In this document: positions 1 through 9,156 of the stretch, piece by piece
How positions within the stretch are numbered: position 1 is the first letter of the stretch
Layout of the letters: each line of letters begins with the position of its first letter
DNA from: an uncultured Dialister sp.
GTDB taxonomy: Bacteria > Bacillota > Negativicutes > Veillonellales > Dialisteraceae
DNA: 64,000 bases
Assembly (NCBI GenBank): GCA_902462205.1
Contig: CABQAR010000001.1
Span: forward strand, 186,001-250,000
Direction: 5' to 3'
Position numbers and translations under genes: made by a program
The notes under the pieces: model-generated
Told to the model about the DNA's origin: nothing
Seen by the model: only the letters and a program-made list of their open reading frames with translations
Database searches by the model: none

Positions 1-1740
1 GATGAAGCGGCTCTGACGGAAGAACAGGCAGCGCTCAATGCCGAGGAAGACAGAAATTATACTTTCTGGTTCTGGGCTGGTGCATTTTTACTGGTCGCCG
101 CCATAGCGGCGGTGGTCATGTTTTATATGTCTGCCGTAGGTTATACGGTTTTATATGGTGCGGCAGCCGCTTCTGCCGTTTCCCTCATCTGTTTCCTTGT
201 AAATAACCATATAAGCCATACCAAGGGCAGCCGCCTCGAAAAGCTTGGGTCGGAAATTTCCGCGCTCAATGGGGAAAAAGAGGAAATCATCCAACGCTTC
301 CCGGAGAATGCGCCTCGCAAAGAAGAGGATCTGCCTGCGTTCCATAATATGATGCAGGCCAAGAGGGGCAATTTTTATAAATTACAGGCCCGGCAGCAGG
401 CACTTTCATGGAAAAGGGAGACAGTGAAAAAGCAGCAGGCTGCACATAAAACGTGGGCGGAAGAAGGGAAAAGTCTTAAAGAGTCCCAGGCCTCCGTGAT
501 GAAGGCATGGCATGAATGGCTGGAACAGAATAAGTTGCCTAAGGCGGATCCGGATAAATTGTCTGAACTTCAGGAGCAATGGCAGAAAATATATTCAGAG
601 GAAGGGAAAGGAAGGATTTTTGATGTCCGTATCGAAACAGTGAGGGAAAAACTGAAAGCCTTCGGGAAAAGGGCAGAATCAATCATCCGTGCGACGGGGC
701 TTTCTTATCCTCTGGTTCCTGACAGCATTGCTGAAATTTATGAAGAAAACAGGGCACGGAATCTGGAGTGGCAATCCGTTATAGAGAAAAACCATCAGCA
801 TGCGGCGTATCAGCAGGAAATGAGCAAGCTGAATCTGGAGTGGGCATCGTGCCAGCGCGAGATGGACGCGTTGTTTAATCTGGTGAATGCAAGGAACGCG
901 GAGGATTTTGCTGAAAAGGTAAATGCCCACGAAAATCATGACCGACTGGTAAAGGATTGGGAAAATGTCCGCCACGATATCCGTTTGTATGCAGGCAGCG
1001 ATGATGATTTCAGCAGGCTTTGGGCGGCACTCGAAAGCGGCAAATATGAAGAATGGATGGCGGAGCATCATCAGCTTCTTGAAAAGATTGAAAACGAATC
1101 AAAGCAGATGGGCGAAATGCAAAGGCAGCAGGGAGCCGTTGAAAATGAGGTTTTCCGGCTGGCCGGTGATGATACGATAACGAAGAAGCTGCAAAAGAAA
1201 AAAGAAATAGAAACAGAACTTGCTAGGCTGATGGAAGACTGGCTGGCATGCCTGTTTACGGAAACGGTTCTGGAAAAAACACAGGAACGGTATGATTCGG
1301 GAAAACAGCCCAAAATCATTGAAATGGCCAGCCGATTCCTTGGGGAAATGACAAAAGGGAAATATTCGTTGGTGGCCGCATCAGATGGGAAAGACATACA
1401 GATCGTGGATGAGGCGCATAATGTAAAGGATTCCAAGGCGTGGTCTTCCGGTACGGGTGACCAGGTCTATCTGGCGATACGCCTTGCGATGGCGCTTTCT
1501 TTTGGCAAACAGATGGAAGCATTGCCGATCGTGCTCGATGATATCTTCGTGCGGTTTGATGAAGGGCGGCAGCGGGAAACCTTGCGCTTCCTTATGGAAC
1601 TGGGACAGAAGCAGCAGATATTCCTGTTTACCTGTCATGAACGGACCATGAAGATTGCCGAAGAAGTGGGGCGTGAAAAAAACACAGGAGAATTTATCCG
1701 CCTGCAGGCAGGAAAGATTTCTGTAAACAATAATATGTAA
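1..1740 (+). CDS. YhaN-like AAA ATPase, C-terminal part (5' end outside window)
   Basis: The reading frame is open from base 1, so the gene begins upstream and about 579 C-terminal residues are visible. The fragment begins with an acidic stretch, then two adjacent hydrophobic segments (about residues 20-65), a long charged coiled-coil region, and a C-terminal ABC/SMC-type ATPase half. There I see an SSGTGDQ signature-like motif followed by a Walker B region (LPIVLDDIF) and a downstream TCH switch histidine. Two membrane segments within a coiled coil plus a split ATPase head match the YhaN/SbcC-like family, often found beside a DNA-repair-type phosphoesterase (YhaO). Walker A must lie upstream of the window. 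The likely role is DNA or envelope-associated nuclease-complex ATPase; the family assignment is fairly good, the function is inference. Confidence 0.75.
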   Translation, partial: DEAALTEEQAALNAEEDRNYTFWFWAGAFLLVAAIAAVVMFYMSAVGYTVLYGAAAASAVSLICFLVNNHISHTKGSRLEKLGSEISALNGEKEEIIQRFPENAPRKEEDLPAFHNMMQAKRGNFYKLQARQQALSWKRETVKKQQAAHKTWAEEGKSLKESQASVMKAWHEWLEQNKLPKADPDKLSELQEQWQKIYSEEGKGRIFDVRIETVREKLKAFGKRAESIIRATGLSYPLVPDSIAEIYEENRARNLEWQSVIEKNHQHAAYQQEMSKLNLEWASCQREMDALFNLVNARNAEDFAEKVNAHENHDRLVKDWENVRHDIRLYAGSDDDFSRLWAALESGKYEEWMAEHHQLLEKIENESKQMGEMQRQQGAVENEVFRLAGDDTITKKLQKKKEIETELARLMEDWLACLFTETVLEKTQERYDSGKQPKIIEMASRFLGEMTKGKYSLVAASDGKDIQIVDEAHNVKDSKAWSSGTGDQVYLAIRLAMALSFGKQMEALPIVLDDIFVRFDEGRQRETLRFLMELGQKQQIFLFTCHERTMKIAEEVGREKNTGEFIRLQAGKISVNNNM

Positions 1741-1745
1741 AGTAA

Positions 1746-1786
1746 AAAAGGATCTGTTCCGATTTCGGAAACAGGTCCTTTTCGTT
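1746..1786. terminator. bidirectional intrinsic terminator between convergent genes
   Basis: An A-rich arm AAAGGATCTGTTCCGA pairs with TCGGAAACAGGTCCTTT (one bulged A and one G-T pair) around a very short loop, followed by T-rich sequence. It sits between the stop of the YhaN-like gene and the end of the minus-strand acyltransferase, so it can serve both. Confidence 0.8.
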
Positions 1787-1801
1787 TGTGATGATTTGTT
1801 T

Positions 1802-2908
1802 TCAGATCAAGTGGTTGAAATAAGGAATTTTCTTGAGCAGATAAGTGAATGCAAGTCCTAATGCAAAAGCGGTGCTGATCCAGAGAATGGCATCAATGAA
1901 GGGAACCCTTGGCATATAGGTAAGGAGGATGTGATGGAATCCCCATCGTGTGAGTGCCCGGGTAATTTCCTCAAAGAGCATGACTCCGAAGGACATGCTG
2001 CCCAGAAAAATCAAGGCACGCTGCCAGGCTTGAGAAACTTCATGATGCAAGAACCACCATCTGAAGAAGCAGAAAACAAAGGCAGTGTTTAAAAACAGGA
2101 AAGAATCGTAAAAACGTTCCGAAATGGCTTCAGTCAGACCGCCGGCGACAACTCCGTGATACCAGGTCATCGAGGCGGCGATACAGGTGCCTGTTACGGC
2201 GGCCAGTCCCAGAAGGAGAAGGTTCCGTTTGGTCAGCCATGTTTCGGGCAGCACGTTTTCTATCCAGTATCCGATAATGAAATAAAAGCTTGGCTCGCTG
2301 ACGGCAAGGATCGGATTCAGGAACCAGTTGATTTCTGCCGTTCCTTTAAAAATAAGGAAGGAAAATACGGGAACGCAGCCGACAAAGAAAAGATTCAGGC
2401 CAATCAGATACAAAAAAAGCCAGTTCGTCATATTTCTGACTAAAACACGCCATATGGGGAGCATAAGGAGGAACGCGATATAGATATAAAGGAAATAATA
2501 GGCCGTGGCCATGTCCGAAGTATAAAGCATGGTGAAAAATTTTGAGATATGTCCGGGGAGGGAAAGGTCAAGCATATGGTAAAAATAAATATAATTAATC
2601 AATGAGAAAATAAAGATGACCTGCAGGAAGCGCCAGATGCGTTTTCTGAAAATCGAAGAAATGGATTCATCTTTTTTCAGTAACAATGCGCCGGATATCA
2701 TGAAAAAAATGGGGACGGCTGTTTTCACCCAAAATGGAACTGCGATATAAAAGGGGAAGAAAAAGGATTCCGGCCGTGTCAGAAAAATAGAAAAACCGCT
2801 GGTGGACGTATGGGTAAACATAACCAGCCAGATGCAAAGGAAACGAAGAAATTCTATATGCAGCTTTTTTACCGGCGGTTTATTCTCAGACAATGGATTT
2901 ACATTCAT
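1802..2908 (-). CDS. acyltransferase 3 family membrane protein
   Basis: About 368 residues with roughly ten hydrophobic segments. The N-terminal part (HIEFLRFLCIWLVMFTHT) carries the arginine/histidine pattern of acyltransferase-3 (OafA/YiaH-like) proteins, which O-acylate exported glycans or lipids at the membrane. The frame could extend to a GTG at 2935, but AGAGG lies 8 nt before the ATG at 2908, and an extended -10 box at 2938-2947 would put the GTG at or upstream of the transcript start, so 2908 is chosen. It stands alone, transcribed against its neighbours. Acceptor substrate is unknown; cell-wall or LPS sugar modification is the usual role of the family. Confidence 0.8.
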   Translation of the reverse strand: MNVNPLSENKPPVKKLHIEFLRFLCIWLVMFTHTSTSGFSIFLTRPESFFFPFYIAVPFWVKTAVPIFFMISGALLLKKDESISSIFRKRIWRFLQVIFIFSLINYIYFYHMLDLSLPGHISKFFTMLYTSDMATAYYFLYIYIAFLLMLPIWRVLVRNMTNWLFLYLIGLNLFFVGCVPVFSFLIFKGTAEINWFLNPILAVSEPSFYFIIGYWIENVLPETWLTKRNLLLLGLAAVTGTCIAASMTWYHGVVAGGLTEAISERFYDSFLFLNTAFVFCFFRWWFLHHEVSQAWQRALIFLGSMSFGVMLFEEITRALTRWGFHHILLTYMPRVPFIDAILWISTAFALGLAFTYLLKKIPYFNHLI

Positions 2909-2937
2909 AAAAGGATCCTCTTTCTTTTGTTTCACTT

Positions 2938-2947
2938 ATGATAGCAC
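2938..2947 (-). promoter_or_regulatory. extended -10 promoter of the acyltransferase gene
   Basis: On the minus strand TGCTATCAT (TG-N-TATCAT) forms an extended -10 box about 30 nt upstream of the chosen ATG. No good -35 is seen at 17 nt, which is tolerated with extended -10 promoters. Confidence 0.5.
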
Positions 2948-3020
2948 GAGAATAATCTCCCGGCTACAAACAGGGGAGGACAGGACGTGGATAAAAAATG
3001 GAAGGAAGAGAAAAATCTTC

Positions 3021-3049
3021 TTGCCATAGGGTATCCTTTTTGCTAAAAT
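3021..3049 (+). promoter_or_regulatory. sigma70-type promoter of rpsB-tsf
   Basis: TTGCCA (3021-3026), exactly 17 nt, then TAAAAT (3044-3049). It lies about 100 nt upstream of rpsB with no closer candidate, so the mRNA has a leader of about 95 nt. Confidence 0.75.
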
Positions 3050-3055
3050 AAAAAA

Positions 3056-3150
3056 GCATGAGTACACATGCCTGTGGATTTTGCATCTGTGCCGATACGG
3101 TGGTTGCAGGAGTGGAAGCAGGCAGAGGTTATTAACAGGAGGTTATTATT
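3056..3150 (+). promoter_or_regulatory. rpsB mRNA leader with hairpin
   Basis: Untranslated leader between the promoter and the rpsB start. A perfect 5-bp inverted repeat GCATG/CATGC (3056-3071, 6-nt loop) lies at its 5' end, and AGGAGG (3139-3144) precedes the ATG. Ribosomal protein S2 represses its own operon through the leader in several bacteria; whether this leader folds into such a site is inference. Confidence 0.4.
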
Positions 3151-3915
3151 ATGTCAGTTGTATCCATGAAACAGTTATTAGAAGCAGGTGTTCATTTTGG
3201 TCATCAGACCCGTCGTTGGAATCCGAAAATGGCAAGATACATTTTCACGGAACGTAACGGCATTTACATTATCGACCTGCAGAAAACTGTAAAAAAAGTA
3301 GAAGAAGCTTATGCTTTCGTGCGTGATGTAGCAGCATCCGGCGCACCGATCCTGTTCGTTGGAACCAAGAAGCAGGCTCAGAATTCCGTTAAGGAAGAAG
3401 CACAGCGCTGCAACATGTTCTATGTCAATGAACGTTGGCTCGGCGGCATGCTGACCAATTTCCGCACCATCCAGACCCGTGTTGCCCGTCTGAAGGAACT
3501 GGAAAAAATGTTTGAAGACGGAACGACCGCGCAGTATCCGAAAAAAGAAGTCATCCTGATGCAGCGTGAACTGGAAAAGCTCCAGAAGAATCTCGGCGGT
3601 ATTAAGGATATGAAGAAGGTTCCAGGCGCGATCTTCATCATTGACTCCAAGAAAGAAGAAATCGCCGTTGCCGAAGCACATAAGCTCCATATTCCGGTTA
3701 TCGCCACCGTTGATACCAACTGCGATCCGGATGTTGTCGATTATCCGATTCCTGCAAACGATGATGCTATCCGTGCCGTAAGGCTCCTCACCAGCAAGAT
3801 GGCAGATGCTGTTCTGGAAGGACGCCAGGGCCAGCAGGAAGAAGCAGCTGAAGAACCGGTTGCCGAAGAAACTGCTGAAAAAGTTGTCGAAGAAGCAGCA
3901 GAAGAAAAAGAATAA
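3151..3915 (+). CDS. rpsB: 30S ribosomal protein S2
   Basis: S2 joins the small subunit late and is needed with S1 for mRNA binding. The 254-residue protein opens with the typical [16 protein letters not shown] segment and has the [10 protein letters not shown] and [11 protein letters not shown] signatures, ending its conserved core near residue 228. About 25 more residues form a Glu/Ala-rich acidic tail. A clear AGGAGG site precedes the ATG. It is followed after 45 nt by tsf, the usual rpsB-tsf pair, and driven by the promoter at 3021. Confidence 0.97.
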   Translation: MSVVSMKQLLEAGVHFGHQTRRWNPKMARYIFTERNGIYIIDLQKTVKKVEEAYAFVRDVAASGAPILFVGTKKQAQNSVKEEAQRCNMFYVNERWLGGMLTNFRTIQTRVARLKELEKMFEDGTTAQYPKKEVILMQRELEKLQKNLGGIKDMKKVPGAIFIIDSKKEEIAVAEAHKLHIPVIATVDTNCDPDVVDYPIPANDDAIRAVRLLTSKMADAVLEGRQGQQEEAAEEPVAEETAEKVVEEAAEEKE

Positions 3916-3960
3916 TATTTACATAGACAAACACCTTATTTATTTAATGGAGGTCATAGT

Positions 3961-4836
3961 ATGATTACTGCAAGTATGGTAAAAGAACTGCGCACCAGTA
4001 CCGGCGCCGGCATGATGGATTGCAAGAAAGCCCTTGTCGAAGCTGACGGCGATATGGCAAAGGCAGTGGATATCCTTCGCGAAAAGGGATTGTCCCAGGC
4101 TGCCAAGAAAGCCTCCCGTATTGCTGCTGAAGGTGCTGTAGTTTCTTATGTATCTGATGATGAAAAAATCGGCGTCATTGCTGAAGTGAACTGTGAAACC
4201 GACTTTGTCGGCCATAATGAGAATTTCCAGACGCTTGCCAAAGCCATTGCGGCACAGATCGCTGCTGTCAATCCTGCTGATGTGGAAGCCCTTCTTGCTT
4301 CTGCCATGGATGGCAAGACAGTGAAGGACGTGGTTACGGAAGCGATTGCCAACATCGGAGAAAATATTTCCATTCGCCGTTTCACCCGTTATGAAAGCGC
4401 GGAAGGAAAGGTGTACAGCTACATTCACGGCGGCGGAAAAATCGGCGTTTTAGTGGATATCAAGGGCGGAGATGCAGAATTGGGCAAGGATATTGCCATG
4501 CAGGTAGCTGCAGCAAATCCTTCTTACATGGATCGTTCCGAAGTATCCAATGAGGAACTGGAACACGAGAAGGAAGTTCTTCGTGAACAGGCACTGAATG
4601 AAGGTAAGCCGGTCAATGTTGTTGAAAAGATGGTTATGGGCCGTGTCAACAAATATTACAAGGAAGTCTGCCTCATTGATCAGCCGTTTATTAAGGACGG
4701 AGATATCTCCGTTGCCAAGCTTCTCCAGTCCAAGAATGCGGAAGTGGCCCGTTTCAGCCGTTTCCAGTTGGGCGAAGGCATTGAAAAGAAGCAGGATAAT
4801 TTAGCAGAAGAAGTCGCTAAACAGATTAATCAGTAA
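3961..4836 (+). CDS. tsf: elongation factor Ts
   Basis: EF-Ts is the nucleotide-exchange factor that recycles EF-Tu-GDP. The 291-residue protein begins with the conserved UBA-like domain (MVKELRTSTGAGMMDCKKAL, with the TGAGMMDCK core), followed by the two EF-Tu-contacting domains (CETDFVGHNENF near residue 77; YIHGGGKIGVLV near residue 153). Length is normal for the family. Start is an ATG with GGAGG about 7 nt upstream. Co-transcribed with rpsB and closed by a strong terminator. Confidence 0.97.
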   Translation: MITASMVKELRTSTGAGMMDCKKALVEADGDMAKAVDILREKGLSQAAKKASRIAAEGAVVSYVSDDEKIGVIAEVNCETDFVGHNENFQTLAKAIAAQIAAVNPADVEALLASAMDGKTVKDVVTEAIANIGENISIRRFTRYESAEGKVYSYIHGGGKIGVLVDIKGGDAELGKDIAMQVAAANPSYMDRSEVSNEELEHEKEVLREQALNEGKPVNVVEKMVMGRVNKYYKEVCLIDQPFIKDGDISVAKLLQSKNAEVARFSRFQLGEGIEKKQDNLAEEVAKQINQ

Positions 4837-4845
4837 TTTATATAG

Positions 4846-4880
4846 ATAAGAGAACACTTTTTGTGTTCTCTTATTTTATA
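4846..4880 (+). terminator. intrinsic terminator of rpsB-tsf
   Basis: A perfect 12-bp stem ATAAGAGAACAC / GTGTTCTCTTAT with a TTTTT loop, followed by a T-rich run. It begins 9 nt after the tsf stop codon. Confidence 0.9.
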
Positions 4881-4896
4881 AATAAGGATAATATTC

Positions 4897-4902
4897 TATA
4901 AT
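4897..4902 (+). promoter_or_regulatory. probable -10 box of the pyrH operon
   Basis: A consensus TATAAT lies 29 nt upstream of the pyrH ATG, just after the tsf terminator. The -35 position (about 4874) falls in the terminator T-tract and matches only weakly, so the promoter is plausible rather than certain. Confidence 0.45.
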
Positions 4903-4904
4903 AA

Positions 4905-5660
<756 letters not shown>

Positions 5661-5661
5661 A

Positions 5662-6219
5662 ATGTACGAAGACGAATTGAAAACACTGACGGAAAAAATG
5701 GATAAATCCATCCAGGCATTAAAAAATGAATTTACATCTATTCGTACGGGACAGGCAAGCGCCAGTCTGCTTGACCGTGTGTTTGTCGATTATTATGGAT
5801 CAAAGACACCCGTCACCCAGGTCGCGTCGGTAACCGTACCGGAAGCAAGGATGCTGGTGGTCCAGCCATGGGACAAGGCGTTACTGAAAGATATAGAGAA
5901 AGCAATCAACATGTCTGATCTGGGACTCGTGCCTATGAATGACGGCAATCTAATCCGTATGGCGATTCCCCAGCTGACGGAAGAACGCCGCAAGGATCTG
6001 GTGAAAATCGTCAATAAAAAATCAGAAGAAGGAAAGGTTGCTATCCGTAACATCCGCAGAGACGGAAATGTTTTCCTGAAAAAGGAAGAAAAAAACAGCG
6101 ACGTTTCTAAGGACGTGATTAAATCCGTGGAAGATAAGATCCAGCAGCTGACAGATAAGAAAATTAAAGAACTGGAAGCAGCGACGGATAAAAAAATAAA
6201 GGAAATCATGTCCGTATAA
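5662..6219 (+). CDS. frr: ribosome recycling factor
   Basis: RRF splits post-termination ribosomes with EF-G. The 185-residue length is standard, and RTGQASASLLDRVFVDYYGS, PVTQVASV and the C-terminal helical SEEGKVAIRNIRRD segment are the family signatures. The start ATG lies one base past the pyrH stop, with GAGGAGAA upstream. Its stop codon overlaps the start of the next small gene (TAATG), suggesting translational coupling. Confidence 0.97.
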   Translation: MYEDELKTLTEKMDKSIQALKNEFTSIRTGQASASLLDRVFVDYYGSKTPVTQVASVTVPEARMLVVQPWDKALLKDIEKAINMSDLGLVPMNDGNLIRMAIPQLTEERRKDLVKIVNKKSEEGKVAIRNIRRDGNVFLKKEEKNSDVSKDVIKSVEDKIQQLTDKKIKELEAATDKKIKEIMSV

Positions 6220-6458
6220 TGAAGGATGAAGTTTATGCAGGGATGCATCTTGATAAAGAAACCCTGCAGCGTATTTCCGAAGCATATCCGGAGTGGCGTT
6301 TTTCCGTGACCCGTGGCCGGCACTATCCCCTGGATGAGGGCAGGCAATATTTGGTGCGCTGCGGAAAGGATGCAGTGATCATGCCACATATGAAATACAG
6401 TGACGGCGTGATTTCCGCATTGGAGAATCTGCTGAAGAAGGAGAACGAGATTGGCTGA
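6219..6458 (+). CDS. small conserved-looking protein between frr and uppS
   Basis: A 79-residue frame whose ATG overlaps the frr stop by one base and whose end overlaps the uppS start by 8 bases, so it fills the gap exactly and is very likely translated. The protein is soluble and mixed-charge, with no signal peptide, membrane segment or motif I recognise. The middle (about residues 24-55: WRFSVTRGRHYPLDEG, YLVRCGKDAVIMP) looks like a small beta-rich domain. It has codon use like its neighbours. Function unknown. Confidence 0.65.
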   Translation: MKDEVYAGMHLDKETLQRISEAYPEWRFSVTRGRHYPLDEGRQYLVRCGKDAVIMPHMKYSDGVISALENLLKKENEIG

Positions 6459-7176
6459 TAAGAAAAAGTTTCCGGAACATGTAGCCATCATTCTGGATGG
6501 AAACGGCCGTTGGGCCCAGCTGCGGGGACGTGAAAGAACGTATGGACACAGGATTGGTGCGGCAAATGTAAAGAATATAGTCCGTGCCGCTGACCGGATG
6601 GGGATTAAGCGTCTGACGATTTATGCCTTTTCTACAGAGAACTGGAAAAGATCTTCTTTTGAAGTAAAGTTTCTGATGAAGCTGTTTAAGAATTATCTGA
6701 TCGAACAGCTGCGAGAATTGGTGGCAGACCGTGTCCAGGTCCATATCATCGGAGATTTATCAGGATTATCGGAGTCTCTGCGAAAAGAAATCAGGACCTG
6801 CGAGGGCGAGACTGCAGGCAATGACGGCCTGGTGCTGAATGTGGCAATCAATTATGGCGGCAGGATGGAACTGGTCCGTGCGATGAAAGAAATCGCGGCT
6901 TCTGCCAAAGACGGACAGCTGGATATTGATGATATCACGGAGCAGACGATTACGGATCATCTTTATCCGTCGGCCATGGAGGATGTGGATTTGCTGATCC
7001 GTACAGGAGGTGAATCCCGTATTTCCAATTTCCTTTTATGGCAGATTTCTTACAGTGAATTATATTTTACACCTGTCTTGTGGCCTGATTTTACAGAAGA
7101 AGAATTGGGGAAAGCAGTTTCCTGGTTTACAGGAAGAGATCGCCGCTTCGGTGGTTTGACGGAGGCTTCTACATGA
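6451..7176 (+). CDS. uppS: undecaprenyl diphosphate synthase (isoprenyl transferase)
   Basis: Condenses isopentenyl diphosphate onto farnesyl diphosphate to give the C55 carrier lipid for peptidoglycan and LPS glycans. The 241-residue cis-prenyltransferase has HVAIILDGNGRWA at the N-terminus (catalytic Asp and P-loop), YAFSTENWKRS, and the C-terminal DLLIRTGGESRISNFLLWQ and ELYF signatures. The start is TTG at 6451, supported by GGAG 8 nt upstream. Coupled upstream to the 79-residue gene and downstream to cdsA by a 4-base ATGA overlap. Confidence 0.96.
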   Translation: MADKKKFPEHVAIILDGNGRWAQLRGRERTYGHRIGAANVKNIVRAADRMGIKRLTIYAFSTENWKRSSFEVKFLMKLFKNYLIEQLRELVADRVQVHIIGDLSGLSESLRKEIRTCEGETAGNDGLVLNVAINYGGRMELVRAMKEIAASAKDGQLDIDDITEQTITDHLYPSAMEDVDLLIRTGGESRISNFLLWQISYSELYFTPVLWPDFTEEELGKAVSWFTGRDRRFGGLTEAST

Positions 7177-7982
7177 GGGTTCGCATTGTTACAGCCGTGT
7201 TGGGAATATTGGCAGTGTTAGGCCTTGTGGCGCTTGGCGGATGGTTCCTGACACCGGCTGTTTTTATCGTAGCGGTTCTAAGCTTATTGGAATACCAGAA
7301 AATGATGGCAAATATCCAGATTCCTGTTTATACGCTGCCATCAGCCATTGCGCTGGCGGTCATCATAGGATCGTCAGGATTTTATTCGTTACGTATTTTC
7401 CTTGCAGCAGTGATTTTATCGTTTTTTTTGCTTCTGTTTTTAGTCCTTTATGCTAAAAAGGAACGAATGAACAGTGTGATTTACACTGCATTTTCCGTTG
7501 TCTATTTCGGGCTTGGTTTCGGATCCCTGTCTTTGCTTCGCGGCTGCGACGAGCTGCTTATGCATGTGAACCTTTCCATAGAACCGGGCGTTTTTCTGAT
7601 TTTATTTGCATTGATAGGGACATGGGCCAGTGACTCTTTTGCGTATCTCGTCGGTTCACGGTTCGGCAGGTACAAAATGGCGCCTCACATCAGCCCGAAC
7701 AAAACGGTAGAAGGATTGATCGGCGGCATCGTGGGAGCTGTCCTGTTATGCATCGTTTTATCCATGGTCGTCGGATTTTCCACGACGGAAGGCTTTTTTA
7801 TGGGGCTTCTCGTGGCAATTATGGCTCCCGTGGGTGATTTGTTCGAGTCATATCTCAAGCGTGCATGTGATGTGAAAGATTCAGGAAATATCCTGCCGGG
7901 TCATGGGGGAATGATGGACCGTTTTGACAGTCTTCTTTTCGCGGCACCTGCGGTCCTTATATTTTTGAGTTTGATCAGGTAA
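7173..7982 (+). CDS. cdsA: phosphatidate cytidylyltransferase
   Basis: Makes CDP-diacylglycerol from phosphatidic acid and CTP, the branch point for phospholipids. The 269-residue polytopic protein has about eight hydrophobic segments and the C-terminal family signature (SYLKRACDVKDSGNILPGHGG followed by MMDRFDS). Its ATG overlaps the uppS stop (ATGA). The order uppS-cdsA-dxr-rseP is a classic bacterial arrangement for envelope lipid precursors. Confidence 0.96.
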   Translation: MRVRIVTAVLGILAVLGLVALGGWFLTPAVFIVAVLSLLEYQKMMANIQIPVYTLPSAIALAVIIGSSGFYSLRIFLAAVILSFFLLLFLVLYAKKERMNSVIYTAFSVVYFGLGFGSLSLLRGCDELLMHVNLSIEPGVFLILFALIGTWASDSFAYLVGSRFGRYKMAPHISPNKTVEGLIGGIVGAVLLCIVLSMVVGFSTTEGFFMGLLVAIMAPVGDLFESYLKRACDVKDSGNILPGHGGMMDRFDSLLFAAPAVLIFLSLIR

Positions 7983-7992
7983 TGGTGTTTAA

Positions 7993-9156
7993 ATGAAAGA
8001 AATTGCAGTACTTGGCAGCACCGGTTCCATCGGAACGCAGACGATGGATGTCATACGTTTATATCCGGATTTATTTCATGCATCTGTTATTGCAGCCAAT
8101 AAGAATATAGAGAGACTTCTTCTGCAGGCGGAGGAATTTAAGCCCAATGCCATTGTCATTACTGACGTGGAAGCAGGTCAAAATTTCCGGATGCGATACA
8201 AGGGGACGGCAGAGGTGCTGGTTGGAGAAGATGCGCTTTCTGCTGCAGCCTGTCGCCAGGATGTGGAGCTTGTCTTAATAGCGGTTGTCGGTATAGCAGG
8301 GCTGAAACCTACGCTGGAGGCGATTTCGGCAGGGAAGGAAATCGCTCTTGCCAATAAGGAAACGCTCGTGGCAGGCGGAGAGCTTGTCATGAAGGTTGCT
8401 AAAGAAAAAGGCATACTGATCCGGCCGGTGGACAGTGAGCACAGTGCTATTTTCCAGTCAATGCTCGGACAGGATGAAAATGGAATCCATAAAATACTTC
8501 TTACTGCCTCCGGCGGACCATTTCGTGGATATACAAGGGAACAGCTTGAAAAGGTCTCCTTGCAGGATGCGATGAAACATCCCACCTGGAACATGGGCCG
8601 CAAGGTGACGCTTGATTCTGCGACCATGTTCAACAAAGGGCTGGAGGTCATAGAGGCTCACTGGCTTTTTGGTGTGCCTTATGAGGATATCGAGGTTATT
8701 GTACAGCCGCAGAGCCTTATCCATTCCATGGTGGAATATGATGACGGATCCATTATTGCCCAGATAGGGAATCCTGACATGCGTCTTCCCATACAGTTTG
8801 CACTGACCTATCCGCAGCGTCTTCCATCCCCGTCCCGCCAATTTGTAGACTGGAAACAAATCAGTTCCATCCAAACAGAGGCTCCAAATCTAGATGTATT
8901 CCGTTCATTGGGGCTGGCTTATGAGTCCGGAAAACGCGGAGGAGACACAACAACTGCATTCAATGCTGCTAATGAAGAAGCGATTTCAGCCTTTATTGAT
9001 GGAAAGATATCGTTCCTTTCTATTTATGATGTGGTCGGCCATACGTTGGATGAATGGAAAACAGGAGAAATCGAATCTTTGACAGATGTACTTGACGCAG
9101 ATCATAACGCCCGCATGATAGCCAGAGAAATTATCCGCAGAGGCGGCGCATGCTGA
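7993..9156 (+). CDS. dxr: 1-deoxy-D-xylulose 5-phosphate reductoisomerase
   Basis: Second step of the MEP isoprenoid pathway: NADPH-dependent rearrangement and reduction of DXP to MEP. The 387-residue protein shows the Rossmann motif AVLGSTGSIGTQT, ALANKETLVAGGE, the metal and substrate-binding RPVDSEHSAIFQ, and LTASGGPFRG. Length is normal. Starts 10 nt after cdsA and overlaps rseP by 7 bases. With ispG downstream, two MEP-pathway enzymes share this operon. Confidence 0.97.
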   Translation: MKEIAVLGSTGSIGTQTMDVIRLYPDLFHASVIAANKNIERLLLQAEEFKPNAIVITDVEAGQNFRMRYKGTAEVLVGEDALSAAACRQDVELVLIAVVGIAGLKPTLEAISAGKEIALANKETLVAGGELVMKVAKEKGILIRPVDSEHSAIFQSMLGQDENGIHKILLTASGGPFRGYTREQLEKVSLQDAMKHPTWNMGRKVTLDSATMFNKGLEVIEAHWLFGVPYEDIEVIVQPQSLIHSMVEYDDGSIIAQIGNPDMRLPIQFALTYPQRLPSPSRQFVDWKQISSIQTEAPNLDVFRSLGLAYESGKRGGDTTTAFNAANEEAISAFIDGKISFLSIYDVVGHTLDEWKTGEIESLTDVLDADHNARMIAREIIRRGGAC

